The notes: generated from the letters alone by a model not told the origin. Shown: positions 35,364 to 44,514, counted from the first letter of the stretch. The stretch: DNA of 49,822 nucleotides from Algoriphagus algorifonticola (GCF_007655305.1 NZ_VLOG01000002.1:1-49822), one strand, 5' to 3'. Numbers and translations are program-made.

Positions 35364-35747
35364 TTAATCTTCGTCTTCCTCTTCTTCTTCCTCAGGCGCA
35401 GGTGGAATATCCAGACCGGAAATGACTTTATCCATATGTTGAGCATACGAGGCTGATTCATCAGGGAAAAAGGCGAGCTCAGGGATAATACGAACAGATT
35501 TTCCGATTCTTTTGCTCAGATAAAGCCTGATTTCCTTTTTATGATCGTTGATCAACTCATAGGTAGATTTTGGATCTGCCAGCAAAAAGCTCAGATAAAC
35601 CTTGGCCACACCCAGGTCAGGACTCACCAATACTCTGGTAATGGTAACCATGGCTTTGCCAACAAGATGTCTGGCCTCTTTTTGAAAAATTTCTCCTAGC
35701 TCCTTTTGCAGAAGTTTTGCGTGTTTTTGTTGTCTTTTACTTTCCAT
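35364..35747 (-). CDS. rbfA: Ribosome-binding factor A
   Basis: A 127-residue KH-fold protein that binds the 30S subunit during late 16S maturation. I start it at the ATG at 35745-35747 (MESKRQQKHAKLLQKELGEI), which gives the usual start; an in-frame codon 14 residues earlier adds an atypical tail. Family features are VTITRVLVSPDLGVAKVYLS and a helix-strand part with KRIGKSVRIIPELAFFPDES. The C-terminus is a run of Glu/Asp (EEEEEEDED), as often seen. It is co-transcribed with the LolC/E-type permease 9 bases downstream. Confidence 0.92.
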   Translation of the reverse strand: MESKRQQKHAKLLQKELGEIFQKEARHLVGKAMVTITRVLVSPDLGVAKVYLSFLLADPKSTYELINDHKKEIRLYLSKRIGKSVRIIPELAFFPDESASYAQHMDKVISGLDIPPAPEEEEEEDED

Positions 35748-35829
35748 ATAAAGTATTTGTGGTACAAATTTAGCGAAATACTTGGGCAAGCTTTAATTTC
35801 GGGGCAATCCTTAACGAATACCCAACACC

Positions 35830-37215
35830 TTGTATCAATTTTTCAAAGTAAACGATCCTTTCCGACTCATAGGAATATTGCTGTTCCTGGTGATTTGGAG
35901 CCTTATTTACATCCTATTTTCGGATTTTCCGATTACTGCTACACAGCTAAATTGGATGTTATTAGGAGAGCGCCTTGGCAATGGTGTTTTTCTTTACCAA
36001 CACATTATTGATGATACCGGGCCATTATCAGCAGGATTATTTTCCATGTTAGACTTTCTTTTTGGGAGAAATTTACTGATGCTGGAAATTCTTGGAAGGA
36101 TTTTGATTTTGTTTCAAGTTGTATTCTGGAACAACGTATTAATCAAATACCGGGTTTATGATGAAAACACCTATTTGCCGGCTATCATCATGTTGGCACT
36201 TTTCCATATCAGCTTTGATACCTTAAGTCTTTCACCTGCATTGTTGGGAAGTACATTCTTGGTTTTGGCCTTATCCCAACTTTTCTCCCAAACAGTACTC
36301 CAAAAAGACAGCACCGAATCAACTTTGTTGATCGGTATTTATGGAGGGCTTGCCACAGGATTTCATCCGATATACGTGGTTTTCCTTCCCTACATGGTTT
36401 TAGTGGGCGTTGCTATCAGTGGGTTTTCATTTAGGCAACTGATGCTATCCCTCATGGGGTACCTGTTGCCTATATTATTGATTTCTGTTTTCTACTATTG
36501 GAATAATGGATTAGATGAAGCTATAGAAATCTGGCCATTGATCTTTGTATCCGAAAAGTACCTATATCAACCCTATTTGAATTGGTTGATTTTGGGTGGG
36601 CTTCCGGTTTTACTTGCTTTGGTAGGATTGTTTTTCAGTTCAGTCTTTAAAGCATCCACCATCAATCAACAAAAACAAAGGCAATTGATGGTCATTTGGT
36701 TAATTTTTGCTGTGTTGAGTATTTTCTTTTCAAAAAGACAGGCAGGATTTCAATTGGTAATTTTACTTCCGGGACTTAGTTATTTGATTACACCATTTTT
36801 TCTTACTGTCAAAAAAAGCATTGCCACCATTGCCTTTTATCTTCTTATTATCGCTTTGCCTGCATTTAGCTGGTGGTGGATGTCTGAGGAAGTAAAAAAA
36901 GAATCCGACTACTTCATCAAAGAAAATCTCTCCTCCAAATATGAGGGAAAAGGAATGATGATTTTAGGTGATGATACCAGTCCATACCTGAATGGAAGCT
37001 TCGAAGGACCTTTTTTGAATTTCCATCTGAGCAAGCTATTCCTGGAAATGGATAGAAGCCTGCCGCAACGTGCCAAATTATTCCAGTTGATCCAAAGCCA
37101 AAGGCCTTCGCTTATTTTGGATCAGGAGGGAGTTTTTGAAAAGCTACTGAAAGATTATCCAGAATTGGCAAGAGAATATAGACTGGAAAGCAAAGGGATC
37201 TATAAACTGAAGTAA
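35830..37215 (+). CDS. Polytopic membrane protein, GT-C glycosyltransferase-like
   Basis: A 461-residue protein with about ten membrane helices and a soluble C-terminal domain. The first external loop contains GERLGNGVFLYQHIIDDTGP, a pattern like the loop of GT-C glycosyltransferases (PMT/ArnT type) where an acidic pair after the first helix is catalytic. The following LSAGLFSMLDFLFGRN fits too. The start is TTG: an in-frame stop lies five codons upstream, and the next ATG would remove the first helix. It is divergent from rbfA. The assignment to GT-C is by pattern and remains tentative. The acceptor is unknown. Confidence 0.7.
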   Translation: MYQFFKVNDPFRLIGILLFLVIWSLIYILFSDFPITATQLNWMLLGERLGNGVFLYQHIIDDTGPLSAGLFSMLDFLFGRNLLMLEILGRILILFQVVFWNNVLIKYRVYDENTYLPAIIMLALFHISFDTLSLSPALLGSTFLVLALSQLFSQTVLQKDSTESTLLIGIYGGLATGFHPIYVVFLPYMVLVGVAISGFSFRQLMLSLMGYLLPILLISVFYYWNNGLDEAIEIWPLIFVSEKYLYQPYLNWLILGGLPVLLALVGLFFSSVFKASTINQQKQRQLMVIWLIFAVLSIFFSKRQAGFQLVILLPGLSYLITPFFLTVKKSIATIAFYLLIIALPAFSWWWMSEEVKKESDYFIKENLSSKYEGKGMMILGDDTSPYLNGSFEGPFLNFHLSKLFLEMDRSLPQRAKLFQLIQSQRPSLILDQEGVFEKLLKDYPELAREYRLESKGIYKLK

Positions 37216-37235
37216 AGCGATTAATTATTTTTGTC

Positions 37236-37406
37236 GAGACCAGTTTCTTAAGCATTGAACTTCTATTCGAATCCTTAAAGCCTCTATAGAAGTTGTCTTT
37301 ATTTTCTTATCAGTTTTAGTAATCCTTGCCGAATGCTTTTCAGAGAAAGTTTGCTGAATAAATACTTCCTGAAATGTTTATTCAATTGTACCCAAGCACT
37401 GGTCTC
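37236..37406. other. Structured intergenic stretch with nested inverted repeats
   Basis: GAGACCAGT (37236-37244) is the exact reverse complement of ACTGGTCTC (37398-37406). Adjacent bases also partly pair. Inside, AACTTCTAT (37258-37266) pairs with ATAGAAGTT (37286-37294), and TGAATAAA pairs with TTTATTCA further right. On the minus strand part of it is an open frame of 39 codons (37299-37418) without an ATG, ending FSKLSLKSIRQGLLKLIRK. It could be a gene remnant, a MITE-like element or an untranslated RNA; I cannot decide. Confidence 0.35.
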
Positions 37407-37423
37407 AAACCAACGGCATTAAA

Positions 37424-37454
37424 AAAGCCACTCCCTTCAGAAAGGAGTGGCTTT
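37424..37454 (-). terminator. Terminator of secDF
   Basis: AAAGCCACTCC and GGAGTGGCTTT form an 11-bp stem with a nine-base loop. The extra A residues to the left supply a U tract on the minus strand. It lies 21 bases past the secDF stop. Confidence 0.88.
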
Positions 37455-37474
37455 GCAATTAGGAAGTTAGAAAA

Positions 37475-40447
37475 TTAGCTGACTTTCTTAGCTTCTTTTT
37501 CTTTCTCATTGTCGATCTCACGCTTCATCAAGTCTACTACAATAGGAGTAGCAATGTATACGGAAGAATAAGTACCTACCAGAATACCGATGAACAATGC
37601 GAAAGAGAATCCTCTCAACACTTCACCACCAAATATCAAGAGTACAATTACCACAATCAATGTTGTGAATGAAGTAATCAAAGTACGTCCTAATGTCTGA
37701 TTGATGGCATCATTGAAGATTTTCACCAACTTACCCGTTCCTCTGTTCTCGATATTCTCTCTGATTCGGTCAAATACGATCACGGTATCGTTGATGGAGT
37801 AACCAATCACAGTCAATACTGCTGCAATAAATACTTGATCGATTTCGAAGGTTGCCCCAAATGCACTTGCAATAGCAAAGGCTGCAATCACAAATAAGGT
37901 ATCGTGAATCAATGCGATGATGGAAGCCAAAGAGAATTGCCACTTACGGAATCTTACCAAGATATAAAGGAAGATAGCAATCAATGCAGCTAACATCGCC
38001 TCCACAGAGGAAGCTTTGATATCATCCGCAACTGTAGCTCCTACTTTGGATGAACCGGTGATAGCAAACTGTCCTGAAGAAAGGTTTTCAGCATCATCTG
38101 TGAAAGTCAATCCAGTTACTGTTGCAATTCCTGATTTTACTTTCTCCTCTACTTGTTTGTTTGAAGCATCATCATCTTCATTGATCAAGTAGGAAGTAGT
38201 AACTTTCAGTACATTGTTTGCACCGTATGTTTTTACCTCTACCGAACCATCAAACTCACCATCCAAACCGACTTTCAGTTCAGAAGGAACTACTGGCTCA
38301 TCAAAAGCTACGATGTAAGATCTACCTCCTGTAAAATCAACACCGAATTTCAATCCATTAATAGCTGCAATCCCTAAACCAAGGATGATAATTCCTGAAG
38401 AGATCAAATAAGCCACTTTACGCTTTCCTAAGAAATCGAAGTTTAAGCTGCTCAATGTATTTTTTGCAATTGGAGAAGAGAAGCTGATAGAGCTCTTGTC
38501 TCCTTTTTTGCTCATCCAAGACACGATTACTCGAGTGATGAATACCGCTGAGAAGAAGGAAGAAGCAATACCGATCATCAATACAATGGCAAATCCTTTA
38601 ACAGGACCCTGACCCAAGGCGTACAAAATAGCACCCGTCAAGAAAGTAGTGACGTTGGAGTCCAAAATAGCAGAGAATGCCTTATTGTAACCTGAGTTTA
38701 TTGCCGCAATCAATCCTGCGCCGTTTCTAAGTTCCTCCTTAATACGCTCGAAAATCAGAACGTTCGCATCAATGGACATACCAATGGTTAACACGATACC
38801 TGCGATACCTGGCAATGTAAGTGCAGCACCTAACTGAGCTAGAATTCCTAGGATAAAGAAGATGTTGAACACCAATGCAGCAATTGCCACTAGTCCACCT
38901 TTAGAATAGTAAGCCAACATGAATAGCACTACGATCACCAAACCGGAAATCATAGAGAACACGCCTTGACTTTGAGCTTCTTTACCCAATGTTGGACCAA
39001 TGATACTTTCTTCTACGATTTGAGTAGGCGCCGGAAGAGAACCTGACTTCAAGATATTAGCCAAATCCTGAGCTTCCTGAAGGCTGAAAGAACCTGAAAT
39101 TTCTGATTGTCCTGTAGGAATTTCACCGTTTACTACCGGAGCTGTATATACATAATTGTCTAGTACAACTGCAATTCTTTTCCCAATATTAGCAGCGGTC
39201 AAGGATCTCCATTTTCTAGCTCCTTCAGCATTCATTTGCATGGAAACTGCTGGTCTGGAAGTTTGATCCAAAACCTGACGGGCATCTGTCACCACATCTC
39301 CTTCCAAAGGAGCTTCATCTGTTCCTCTTGGAGCCTTGATCGCGTAAAGTTCTAATACTTCGTCGCTGGTACCTTCTGGCTTAAATGGCTTTACTCCCCA
39401 AAGTAACTTGATATCTCTCGGCAAAAGAGAGTTGTAATCAGGGTTTTTCAAAATTCTGTTGATCACAAGGGTATCTCTCACCTGATAAGCCAAACCGTAA
39501 TTTGGATACAACAAGCTGAAAATCGGAGAAACATCCGTGCTAGGGTTAAGCGGATCAATCTCTGCCAACTGCTTTTCCAAAGCATTTCTTAGAGAATCTT
39601 CCTCAGACATATTTTCTGTGGAAACCGTATCAGCTGCAGCAGTAGTGTTAGAAGATTTATTATCAGCAACCCAAGCCGCATTTACTGCTTCTAAAGAACC
39701 GCCTAAATCATTCAATTCAGCAACTTCCCAGAACTGAAGCTTAGCTACACCTTGAAGCAAGTTTCTTACTCTTTCCTGATTATCCACACCTGGAAGCTCG
39801 ATTTGGATTCTTCCGGAACCTTGGATTCTCTGAATATTTGGCTGAGAAGTACCGAAACGGTCGATACGAGTTCTCAAAATGTTGAAAGAACGATCGATCG
39901 CATTTTCAACTTCTTTGTCGATGATATCCAAAATCTCAGAATCAGAAGACTCTAAAGAGATTCTTCCTCTGTTCGCAGCTGTTGCGAAAATGCTGCTTAA
40001 TTTTCTGTTTGGATTATTAGACTGCCAAGCGGAATAGAATAGGTTTACAAATTTATCAGTAGAGGTTTTTGCTGCCTGTCTGGCATCTTCTACTGCTTTG
40101 TTAAAGCCTTCATCTTTAGGATTTCCTGCCAGACCTTTGACGATTTCCACTGGGGAAACTTCCAAAGTCACGTGCATACCACCTTGAAGATCCAGACCCA
40201 AACCTAGTTCGGTTTCTTTGATCTCCTGATAAGTAAAATCAGCACCTAGGAAATTGTAAACAGGCTCTCTCCAGATAGAATCCAGATAAGCTCTTCTTTT
40301 GGCAAAATCAACATTGCCGGAAGCATCAGTTGCATACTCGGATGCATTTTTCTGAATGCCATTAGATACAAATGTGAATGACAGATAGTACAGACAGAGG
40401 CCTGTAATAATCACTGTCAAAAACACAATGACACCTTTGTTTTGCAT
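37475..40447 (-). CDS. secDF: SecDF protein-export membrane protein (SecD-SecF fusion)
   Basis: A 990-residue inner-membrane protein that uses the proton gradient to pull exported proteins off the Sec channel. The SecD half has GLGLDLQGGMHVTLEV near the start, a P1 periplasmic domain with RIDRFGTSQPNIQRI and IQIELPGV, and the membrane part IAGIVLTIGMSIDANVLIFE. The SecF half begins around residue 665, with LKFGVDFTGGRSYIV and later VIGYSINDTVIVFDRIREN. Both have the Asp residues used for proton movement. Fusion in one chain is usual in Bacteroidota. A Ser/Thr/Asp-rich insertion around residues 240-290 in the P1 region is longer than in E. coli SecD. It is monocistronic, with its own terminator. 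Confidence 0.96.
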   Translation of the reverse strand: MQNKGVIVFLTVIITGLCLYYLSFTFVSNGIQKNASEYATDASGNVDFAKRRAYLDSIWREPVYNFLGADFTYQEIKETELGLGLDLQGGMHVTLEVSPVEIVKGLAGNPKDEGFNKAVEDARQAAKTSTDKFVNLFYSAWQSNNPNRKLSSIFATAANRGRISLESSDSEILDIIDKEVENAIDRSFNILRTRIDRFGTSQPNIQRIQGSGRIQIELPGVDNQERVRNLLQGVAKLQFWEVAELNDLGGSLEAVNAAWVADNKSSNTTAAADTVSTENMSEEDSLRNALEKQLAEIDPLNPSTDVSPIFSLLYPNYGLAYQVRDTLVINRILKNPDYNSLLPRDIKLLWGVKPFKPEGTSDEVLELYAIKAPRGTDEAPLEGDVVTDARQVLDQTSRPAVSMQMNAEGARKWRSLTAANIGKRIAVVLDNYVYTAPVVNGEIPTGQSEISGSFSLQEAQDLANILKSGSLPAPTQIVEESIIGPTLGKEAQSQGVFSMISGLVIVVLFMLAYYSKGGLVAIAALVFNIFFILGILAQLGAALTLPGIAGIVLTIGMSIDANVLIFERIKEELRNGAGLIAAINSGYNKAFSAILDSNVTTFLTGAILYALGQGPVKGFAIVLMIGIASSFFSAVFITRVIVSWMSKKGDKSSISFSSPIAKNTLSSLNFDFLGKRKVAYLISSGIIILGLGIAAINGLKFGVDFTGGRSYIVAFDEPVVPSELKVGLDGEFDGSVEVKTYGANNVLKVTTSYLINEDDDASNKQVEEKVKSGIATVTGLTFTDDAENLSSGQFAITGSSKVGATVADDIKASSVEAMLAALIAIFLYILVRFRKWQFSLASIIALIHDTLFVIAAFAIASAFGATFEIDQVFIAAVLTVIGYSINDTVIVFDRIRENIENRGTGKLVKIFNDAINQTLGRTLITSFTTLIVVIVLLIFGGEVLRGFSFALFIGILVGTYSSVYIATPIVVDLMKREIDNEKEKEAKKVS

Positions 40448-40537
40448 AGGGATTAGATATTAAATTATTATTTGTGAATACAGAATTAGGCAATGCTGCA
40501 GAGCAGCTTGCAGATTTAAATTAGAAAAAAGAGGATT

Positions 40538-40882
40538 TTAGGGTCCTTTAGTGGATATAATCCGCTCAAAAAGTATTTCAACCAGCTGATTGGGCTGAAT
40601 AATGGAAACAGCTTCTGCTACAAAAGATCTGGGCTCGAAGCTTACTATTTCATAGATTAAGTAGAACACTGTGTGGGTCACTTGAACCGCAAATGGAACT
40701 ACGGCATCCACTGCGACACTTAAAAAAGTCTGTTCTTGATCAGAATTGGTATGTTGCTCGGTTTGAACCGATTCATCCAATGCAGTATATTCTACTGAAG
40801 AGATGAAGAAACACAAAAGCAAAGCAAGCAAAACGGTGATCCGCTGCTTCAAAAGATTGCTATTTGTCTTCCTGCTATTCAT
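40538..40882 (-). CDS. Small membrane-associated protein of unknown function
   Basis: A 114-residue protein from the ATG at 40880-40882 (MNSRKTNSNLLKQRITVLLA). One N-terminal hydrophobic helix (ITVLLALLLCFFISSVEYTA) is followed by an acidic/Gln-rich stretch and then an amphipathic region containing PFAVQVTHTVFYLIYEIV. It could be a signal-anchored periplasmic protein. An in-frame start 11 codons further upstream exists but gives a less typical N-terminus. It sits between secDF and udk on the same strand. I do not recognise it. Confidence 0.6.
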   Translation of the reverse strand: MNSRKTNSNLLKQRITVLLALLLCFFISSVEYTALDESVQTEQHTNSDQEQTFLSVAVDAVVPFAVQVTHTVFYLIYEIVSFEPRSFVAEAVSIIQPNQLVEILFERIISTKGP

Positions 40883-40939
40883 GGGTTGCAAATATAGCCA
40901 TATTTTGATTCCCAAGTAGTTTAGCTATGATTTTTTAGC

Positions 40940-41566
40940 TTATTTACCGGACTTGGCTCTCAAATAAGTACGGATCACTTCCAATGCTTTATCGAAACTA
41001 TGATTGTTTGGAACGATCAGGTCCGCCTCATTTTTGAAAGGCTTGATATACTTCTCATAAGTAGGCATGACATGCATTTCATATCGATATAGCACATCAT
41101 CCAGGTCATAGCCTCTTTCTACTTTATCCCGGATGATTCTTCTTTTGAGTTTGATATGATCTTTGGCATCGATAAAAATTTTCAAATCCAACAAATCTGC
41201 CAATTCGGGATAATAAAGAACAAATATTCCCTCCACTACCACTACTGGGGCTGAATTAAAAGTCAGCATTTTTGGCTTTTTAGCCGCATTATTAAAAGTG
41301 TATTCTTCCCTTTGTACAGTTTCTCCAGCCTGAATTTTACGGATATCAGAAGCATAGGCTTCAAAATCAATGCTAAAAGGAGTATCGAAATTATGCACCC
41401 CCTGAGCATCTACTGGCTGCAGGTGTCTGGGTTTGTAATAATTATCCTGAGAAATCAGACAAACCTCGCCGGTTTCAAAAGTACTCAATAAACGCTCTAA
41501 GAAAAGGGTCTTTCCTGAAGCAGAACCCCCAGTAATCCCGACGATAAATGGCTTTTGCATGGGCAC
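40940..41566 (-). CDS. udk: Uridine kinase
   Basis: A 208-residue cytoplasmic kinase that phosphorylates uridine and cytidine in pyrimidine salvage. The P-loop is GITGGSASGKT at residues 10-20. Later come SQDNYYKPRH and FDTPFSIDFEAY, the lid/nucleoside region VVVVEGIFVLYYPEL, and IRDKVERGYDLDDVLYRYE, all in the expected order. Length is normal for bacterial Udk. It is followed on the same strand by the small membrane-protein gene and preceded by rdgB, from which it is 26 bases away, so rdgB-udk may be one transcript. Confidence 0.94.
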   Translation of the reverse strand: MPMQKPFIVGITGGSASGKTLFLERLLSTFETGEVCLISQDNYYKPRHLQPVDAQGVHNFDTPFSIDFEAYASDIRKIQAGETVQREEYTFNNAAKKPKMLTFNSAPVVVVEGIFVLYYPELADLLDLKIFIDAKDHIKLKRRIIRDKVERGYDLDDVLYRYEMHVMPTYEKYIKPFKNEADLIVPNNHSFDKALEVIRTYLRAKSGK

Positions 41567-41592
41567 AAAGTTAAATCATTTTCACCCTTTTA

Positions 41593-42174
41593 TCAGAATT
41601 TTCTTTGGCTTAGAAATTTAATCAATTGATTTACTGCCTTTCCCCTGTGGGAAATTTGGTTTTTCTCATCCATACTCAATTCTGCAAAGGTCTTCTCATA
41701 TCCTTCTGGCTGAAATACCGGATCGTATCCAAAACCTTTTTCACCAACCCGCTTATCAAGTATCCACCCTTCCGCTATTCCTTCGAATTGATGTTCTTTT
41801 CCATCCAAAATCAATGCTATGACAGTTCTAAACCTTGCTTTACGATTCGCTTTGCCTCGCAAATTCTCCAAAAGTTTATCAATATTCCGCTCATCTGACC
41901 GGGGTTCTCCTGAATACCTTCCAGAGTACACACCCGGAGCTCCATCCAAAGCCTCCACTTCCAAGCCGGTATCATCTGCAAAACAATCTACTCCATAATT
42001 CTCTTTGACATATCGGGCTTTTTGAAATGCGTTGTGCTCGAGCGTATTTCCAGTTTCTGGTAATTCTTCGTGGCATCCTATTTCCTGCAAAGAAACAATT
42101 TGAAATTTATCACCAAGAGCAGCTTTTACCTCTTCTATTTTCTTGGCATTATTGGTAGCAAAACAGATTTTCAT
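41593..42174 (-). CDS. rdgB: XTP/dITP diphosphatase (RdgB/HAM1)
   Basis: A 193-residue housecleaning enzyme that hydrolyses XTP, ITP and dITP to monophosphates and keeps deaminated purines out of nucleic acids. The start [20 protein letters not shown] carries the family SNNxxKxxE-type motif. Next come [20 protein letters not shown], with the catalytic acidic residues, and the C-terminal [20 protein letters not shown] and ISHRGKAV. Length is standard. It is divergent from the LOG-family gene, with about 90 bases between the starts, and upstream of udk on the same strand. Confidence 0.95.
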   Translation of the reverse strand: MKICFATNNAKKIEEVKAALGDKFQIVSLQEIGCHEELPETGNTLEHNAFQKARYVKENYGVDCFADDTGLEVEALDGAPGVYSGRYSGEPRSDERNIDKLLENLRGKANRKARFRTVIALILDGKEHQFEGIAEGWILDKRVGEKGFGYDPVFQPEGYEKTFAELSMDEKNQISHRGKAVNQLIKFLSQRKF

Positions 42175-42217
42175 AATTCAAAAATAGAAAATTATCTATG
42201 GGCTGACACGATTGAAC

Positions 42218-42248
42218 TTGGGTATGCAGGATCAAAGCTCTAACTTCG
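42218..42248 (+). promoter_or_regulatory. Putative promoter of the LOG-family gene
   Basis: TTG at 42218-42220 and TAACTTCG at 42241-42248 are separated by 20 bases, close to the Bacteroidota TTG-N19/20-TAnnTTTG pattern with one mismatch. The ATG follows 18 bases further on. Confidence 0.4.
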
Positions 42249-42266
42249 AAAACAGATTTTAATAGT

Positions 42267-42830
42267 ATGAAAAAAGTCACCATTTATTGCGGATCTAAAA
42301 AAGGAAATTCTTCTGTATTTGAATCTGCTGCAAGAGCTTTGGCTCATGAAATGATCAAAAGAGACCTTTCCTTAGTGTATGGAGCAGGAAGAGTGGGCTT
42401 GATGGGGGTAATAGCCGATGAGATGCTGGCAGGAAATAAAGAAGTCCTTGGGATAATTCCCCAAAAGCTCGTAGACCGGGAAGTCGCTCATACGGGCTGC
42501 ACGGAGTTGATTGTGGTAGAAACGATGAGAGATAGGAAATGGCTGATGGCAGAAAGAGGAGATGGATTTATTGCCATGCCTGGCGGAATTGGAACCCTCG
42601 AAGAGCTTTTCGAAATCATGACGCTCAACCAGTTGCATTATATTCAAAAGCCCTTGGCCTTATACAATGTCAATGGTTATTATGACAAATTGATTGATTT
42701 CCTGAACCATGCGATGGATTCTGGATTCTTGTATCCCGAGCAGGAAGAGCTTCTGATAGTTTCTGATGACCCAGTGGATTTATTGGATCAAATGGCGGCA
42801 TATCAAGCACGGAGACCCGCTGATTGGTAG
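42267..42830 (+). CDS. LOG-family (TIGR00730) nucleotide 5'-monophosphate nucleosidase
   Basis: A 187-residue cytoplasmic Rossmann-fold enzyme. The phosphoribohydrolase motif PGGIGTLEE is at residues 105-113 and the conserved MRDRK at 87-91. The glycine loop VYGAGRVGLMGVIADEML is also intact. Homologues split the base from a nucleoside 5'-monophosphate; plant relatives make active cytokinins, but in bacteria outside plant associations the role is usually nucleotide recycling. Length matches the family. It is divergent from rdgB, and the neighbouring nucleotide enzymes rdgB and udk fit a nucleotide-related role. Confidence 0.92.
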   Translation: MKKVTIYCGSKKGNSSVFESAARALAHEMIKRDLSLVYGAGRVGLMGVIADEMLAGNKEVLGIIPQKLVDREVAHTGCTELIVVETMRDRKWLMAERGDGFIAMPGGIGTLEELFEIMTLNQLHYIQKPLALYNVNGYYDKLIDFLNHAMDSGFLYPEQEELLIVSDDPVDLLDQMAAYQARRPADW

Positions 42831-42945
42831 TTTTTTCTTTTGCGGTGATTTTCAGACTAATATTTGTTTTTACACGTTAAAACTTCAAGCTTATTCCGAG
42901 ACTTTCATCAGTTTTTTCTATTTTTGCTCAGTTATTCAAGGCTTT

Positions 42946-43449
42946 ATGATCGAAAAACTCTTTCCGTTAGACAAAAACTATATCCTGAGACAGGCTCAGT
43001 TTGTGCTGGAGGAGGAACTTTTGGAGCAGATGATTTATGAGCTAAAACGCTCCTACACATACCTGTACAATCCATTGCAGCTAATGGATCAGACCTATGC
43101 TAGGATTCTTGACAGCTTTGAATTTCCGACAGATCGAATCCGAATGATTTACCGCCAGCTTTGTGGAATCTACCGATATAAGCATGGAGATAATCAATTG
43201 GAATTACTTTTTGACGGAAAGTCCCATTTCGAAAAATTTAAAGAGGATTGGGAAAATTCATTCATCAATTACGTGAAGGAGTTGGGTAATCACGAGCAAT
43301 ATGTCAAAACCATGCTTCGGATGACGGTCCTTTATGACACAGAATCCCGAGCCGAATGGGCTGAAAACAACTGCAAAGCTTTTATCAACCAGTATTTCGA
43401 CCTAAAAATTGTCAAAAGACAGGGTGAGCTAAAGCTCAAGGTAGGATAA
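42946..43449 (+). CDS. Unidentified 167-residue soluble protein
   Basis: I start this at the ATG at 42946 (MIEKLFPLDKNYILRQAQFV). The frame stays open upstream into the LOG gene, but those residues overlap its end and look like untranslated sequence. The protein is mostly helical, rich in Tyr, Glu and Lys, without signal peptide, membrane segment or low-complexity stretch. Segments such as FPTDRIRMIYRQLCGIYRYK suggest a folded cytoplasmic protein. I do not recognise the family and assign no function. It follows the LOG-family gene at a distance of 115 bases on the same strand. Confidence 0.65.
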   Translation: MIEKLFPLDKNYILRQAQFVLEEELLEQMIYELKRSYTYLYNPLQLMDQTYARILDSFEFPTDRIRMIYRQLCGIYRYKHGDNQLELLFDGKSHFEKFKEDWENSFINYVKELGNHEQYVKTMLRMTVLYDTESRAEWAENNCKAFINQYFDLKIVKRQGELKLKVG

Positions 43450-43522
43450 AAATTAACTATCTTCTTGGTAATTTCTTTTCCTTTCATTTTATTGAGTGGA
43501 AAATCTGTTTTTTTAATTGCCC

Positions 43523-44101
43523 ATGAGAAAAATTGTCTATCTACTATTTTTTGTCTTTTCTATTACTGCTTGTGTTCAAGATAGTCTTAGTCCAGGCCTC
43601 AAGCAATTGCAGCCAGAAATCGTAGAAGCTAGAGAATGGTTACAGCAAAGTCAAGAAGCCTTGGATTTAGAGGCTTTGGACACCAAGTCAGACAGATTGG
43701 ATCCCAAATTTCTGACCAGAGAATTTAATTGGGACAGGGCTTTGGTTTTGATTGACTCCAAAAACCGTACAGCCATTGAGGTTCCGGTACACTATCCAAA
43801 TGGGATGATGTTTGGGGTCACTGGAAGTAGAAACCCTCCTAAATCTATTCGTACTTCTCTTGTTTTAGTAAAAAAACAAGAAAAATATTATACTACTATT
43901 TTTTTAAAGCTGTATTCCGATGACCCTGAGCATATTTTTTCAGCTAGTAATTTCCACCAGATAGGATACTTGAATATCCCCGATGATTTTTCTGGAGAGT
44001 TTAATTTTTACAGTTGGGATGAAAACTGGGTTGGGGCAACCGTATATAAAAACGGACAACCAGTCCGTTCTCGATTCCCAAAAGATCAAGCTATCGAATG
44101 A
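43523..44101 (+). CDS. Short lipoprotein resembling the N-terminal part of larger surface lipoproteins
   Basis: A 192-residue lipoprotein started at the ATG at 43523 rather than the TTG two codons earlier. Lipobox ITAC gives Cys17. The mature part has FNWDRALVLIDSKNRTAIEV, then PVHYP, a strand-rich middle and finally FSGEFNFYSWDENWVGATVY plus KNGQP. This reminds me of the N-terminal domain of longer Bacteroidota lipoproteins that continue with a Gly-rich linker and a variable end; this one stops soon after that domain. It overlaps the next gene by four bases (ATGA), so the two are coupled. The link to larger lipoproteins is inference. Confidence 0.6.
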   Translation: MRKIVYLLFFVFSITACVQDSLSPGLKQLQPEIVEAREWLQQSQEALDLEALDTKSDRLDPKFLTREFNWDRALVLIDSKNRTAIEVPVHYPNGMMFGVTGSRNPPKSIRTSLVLVKKQEKYYTTIFLKLYSDDPEHIFSASNFHQIGYLNIPDDFSGEFNFYSWDENWVGATVYKNGQPVRSRFPKDQAIE

Positions 44102-44514
44102 AAAAATTGATTGCTGTTTTCTTGTTTCATTTTGGTTTTTCGGGTATTCCAATTGGCTTTTCACAAGAATTCATACCTCGGGCTATAATTGGAAAATGGA
44201 TAAGTGAGGAAGATCAAAAGCTCATTTGGGAGTTTTCTAACCCTTTCTTATTTCAAAGTGAATATGAGGGCCAAAACGAATCAAGTTCAGGGGTTTTTAA
44301 CATTCTTGATTGGGAAAACACTTGTAGCGAATACAAGGAAACGGATTTGAAAGATCAGAAGTACCTCCAAATTAAAGATGAAGAGGGATTTGTTTTTTGT
44401 TATTATCTGGAAACATTAAACCATGAGCAATTAACTCTCATCTATATGCCTCGTGGAAATATTTTATCTTTTAGAAAATTGAAGCCTGATCAGAATTCTG
44501 CGATAATGTTTTAA
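44098..44514 (+). CDS. Small secreted protein, lipocalin-like pattern
   Basis: A 138-residue exported protein. The signal peptide ends near IPIGFSQ. The mature part starts with IPRAIIGKWISEEDQKLIWE, which is the GKW-type first strand of lipocalin-like small barrels, and later strands include FCYYLETLNHEQLTLIYMPR. Its start overlaps the stop of the lipoprotein gene by four bases. The stop TAA (44512-44514) lies inside the left end of the palindromic element at 44511-44683, so the natural C-terminus may have been altered by insertion. Function unknown. Confidence 0.6.
   Translation: MKKLIAVFLFHFGFSGIPIGFSQEFIPRAIIGKWISEEDQKLIWEFSNPFLFQSEYEGQNESSSGVFNILDWENTCSEYKETDLKDQKYLQIKDEEGFVFCYYLETLNHEQLTLIYMPRGNILSFRKLKPDQNSAIMF

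Noticed and set aside
35747..35789. A longer RbfA starting at 35789
   Set aside because: The family start MESKRQQKHAKLLQ is at 35747; the extra 14 residues are hydrophobic and unlike RbfA.
42766..42945. N-terminal extension of the 167-residue unknown protein back into the LOG gene
   Set aside because: The added residues (runs such as FISFFYFC) come from the last codons of the LOG gene in another frame and the AT-rich intergenic sequence. The ATG at 42946 gives a sensible soluble start.
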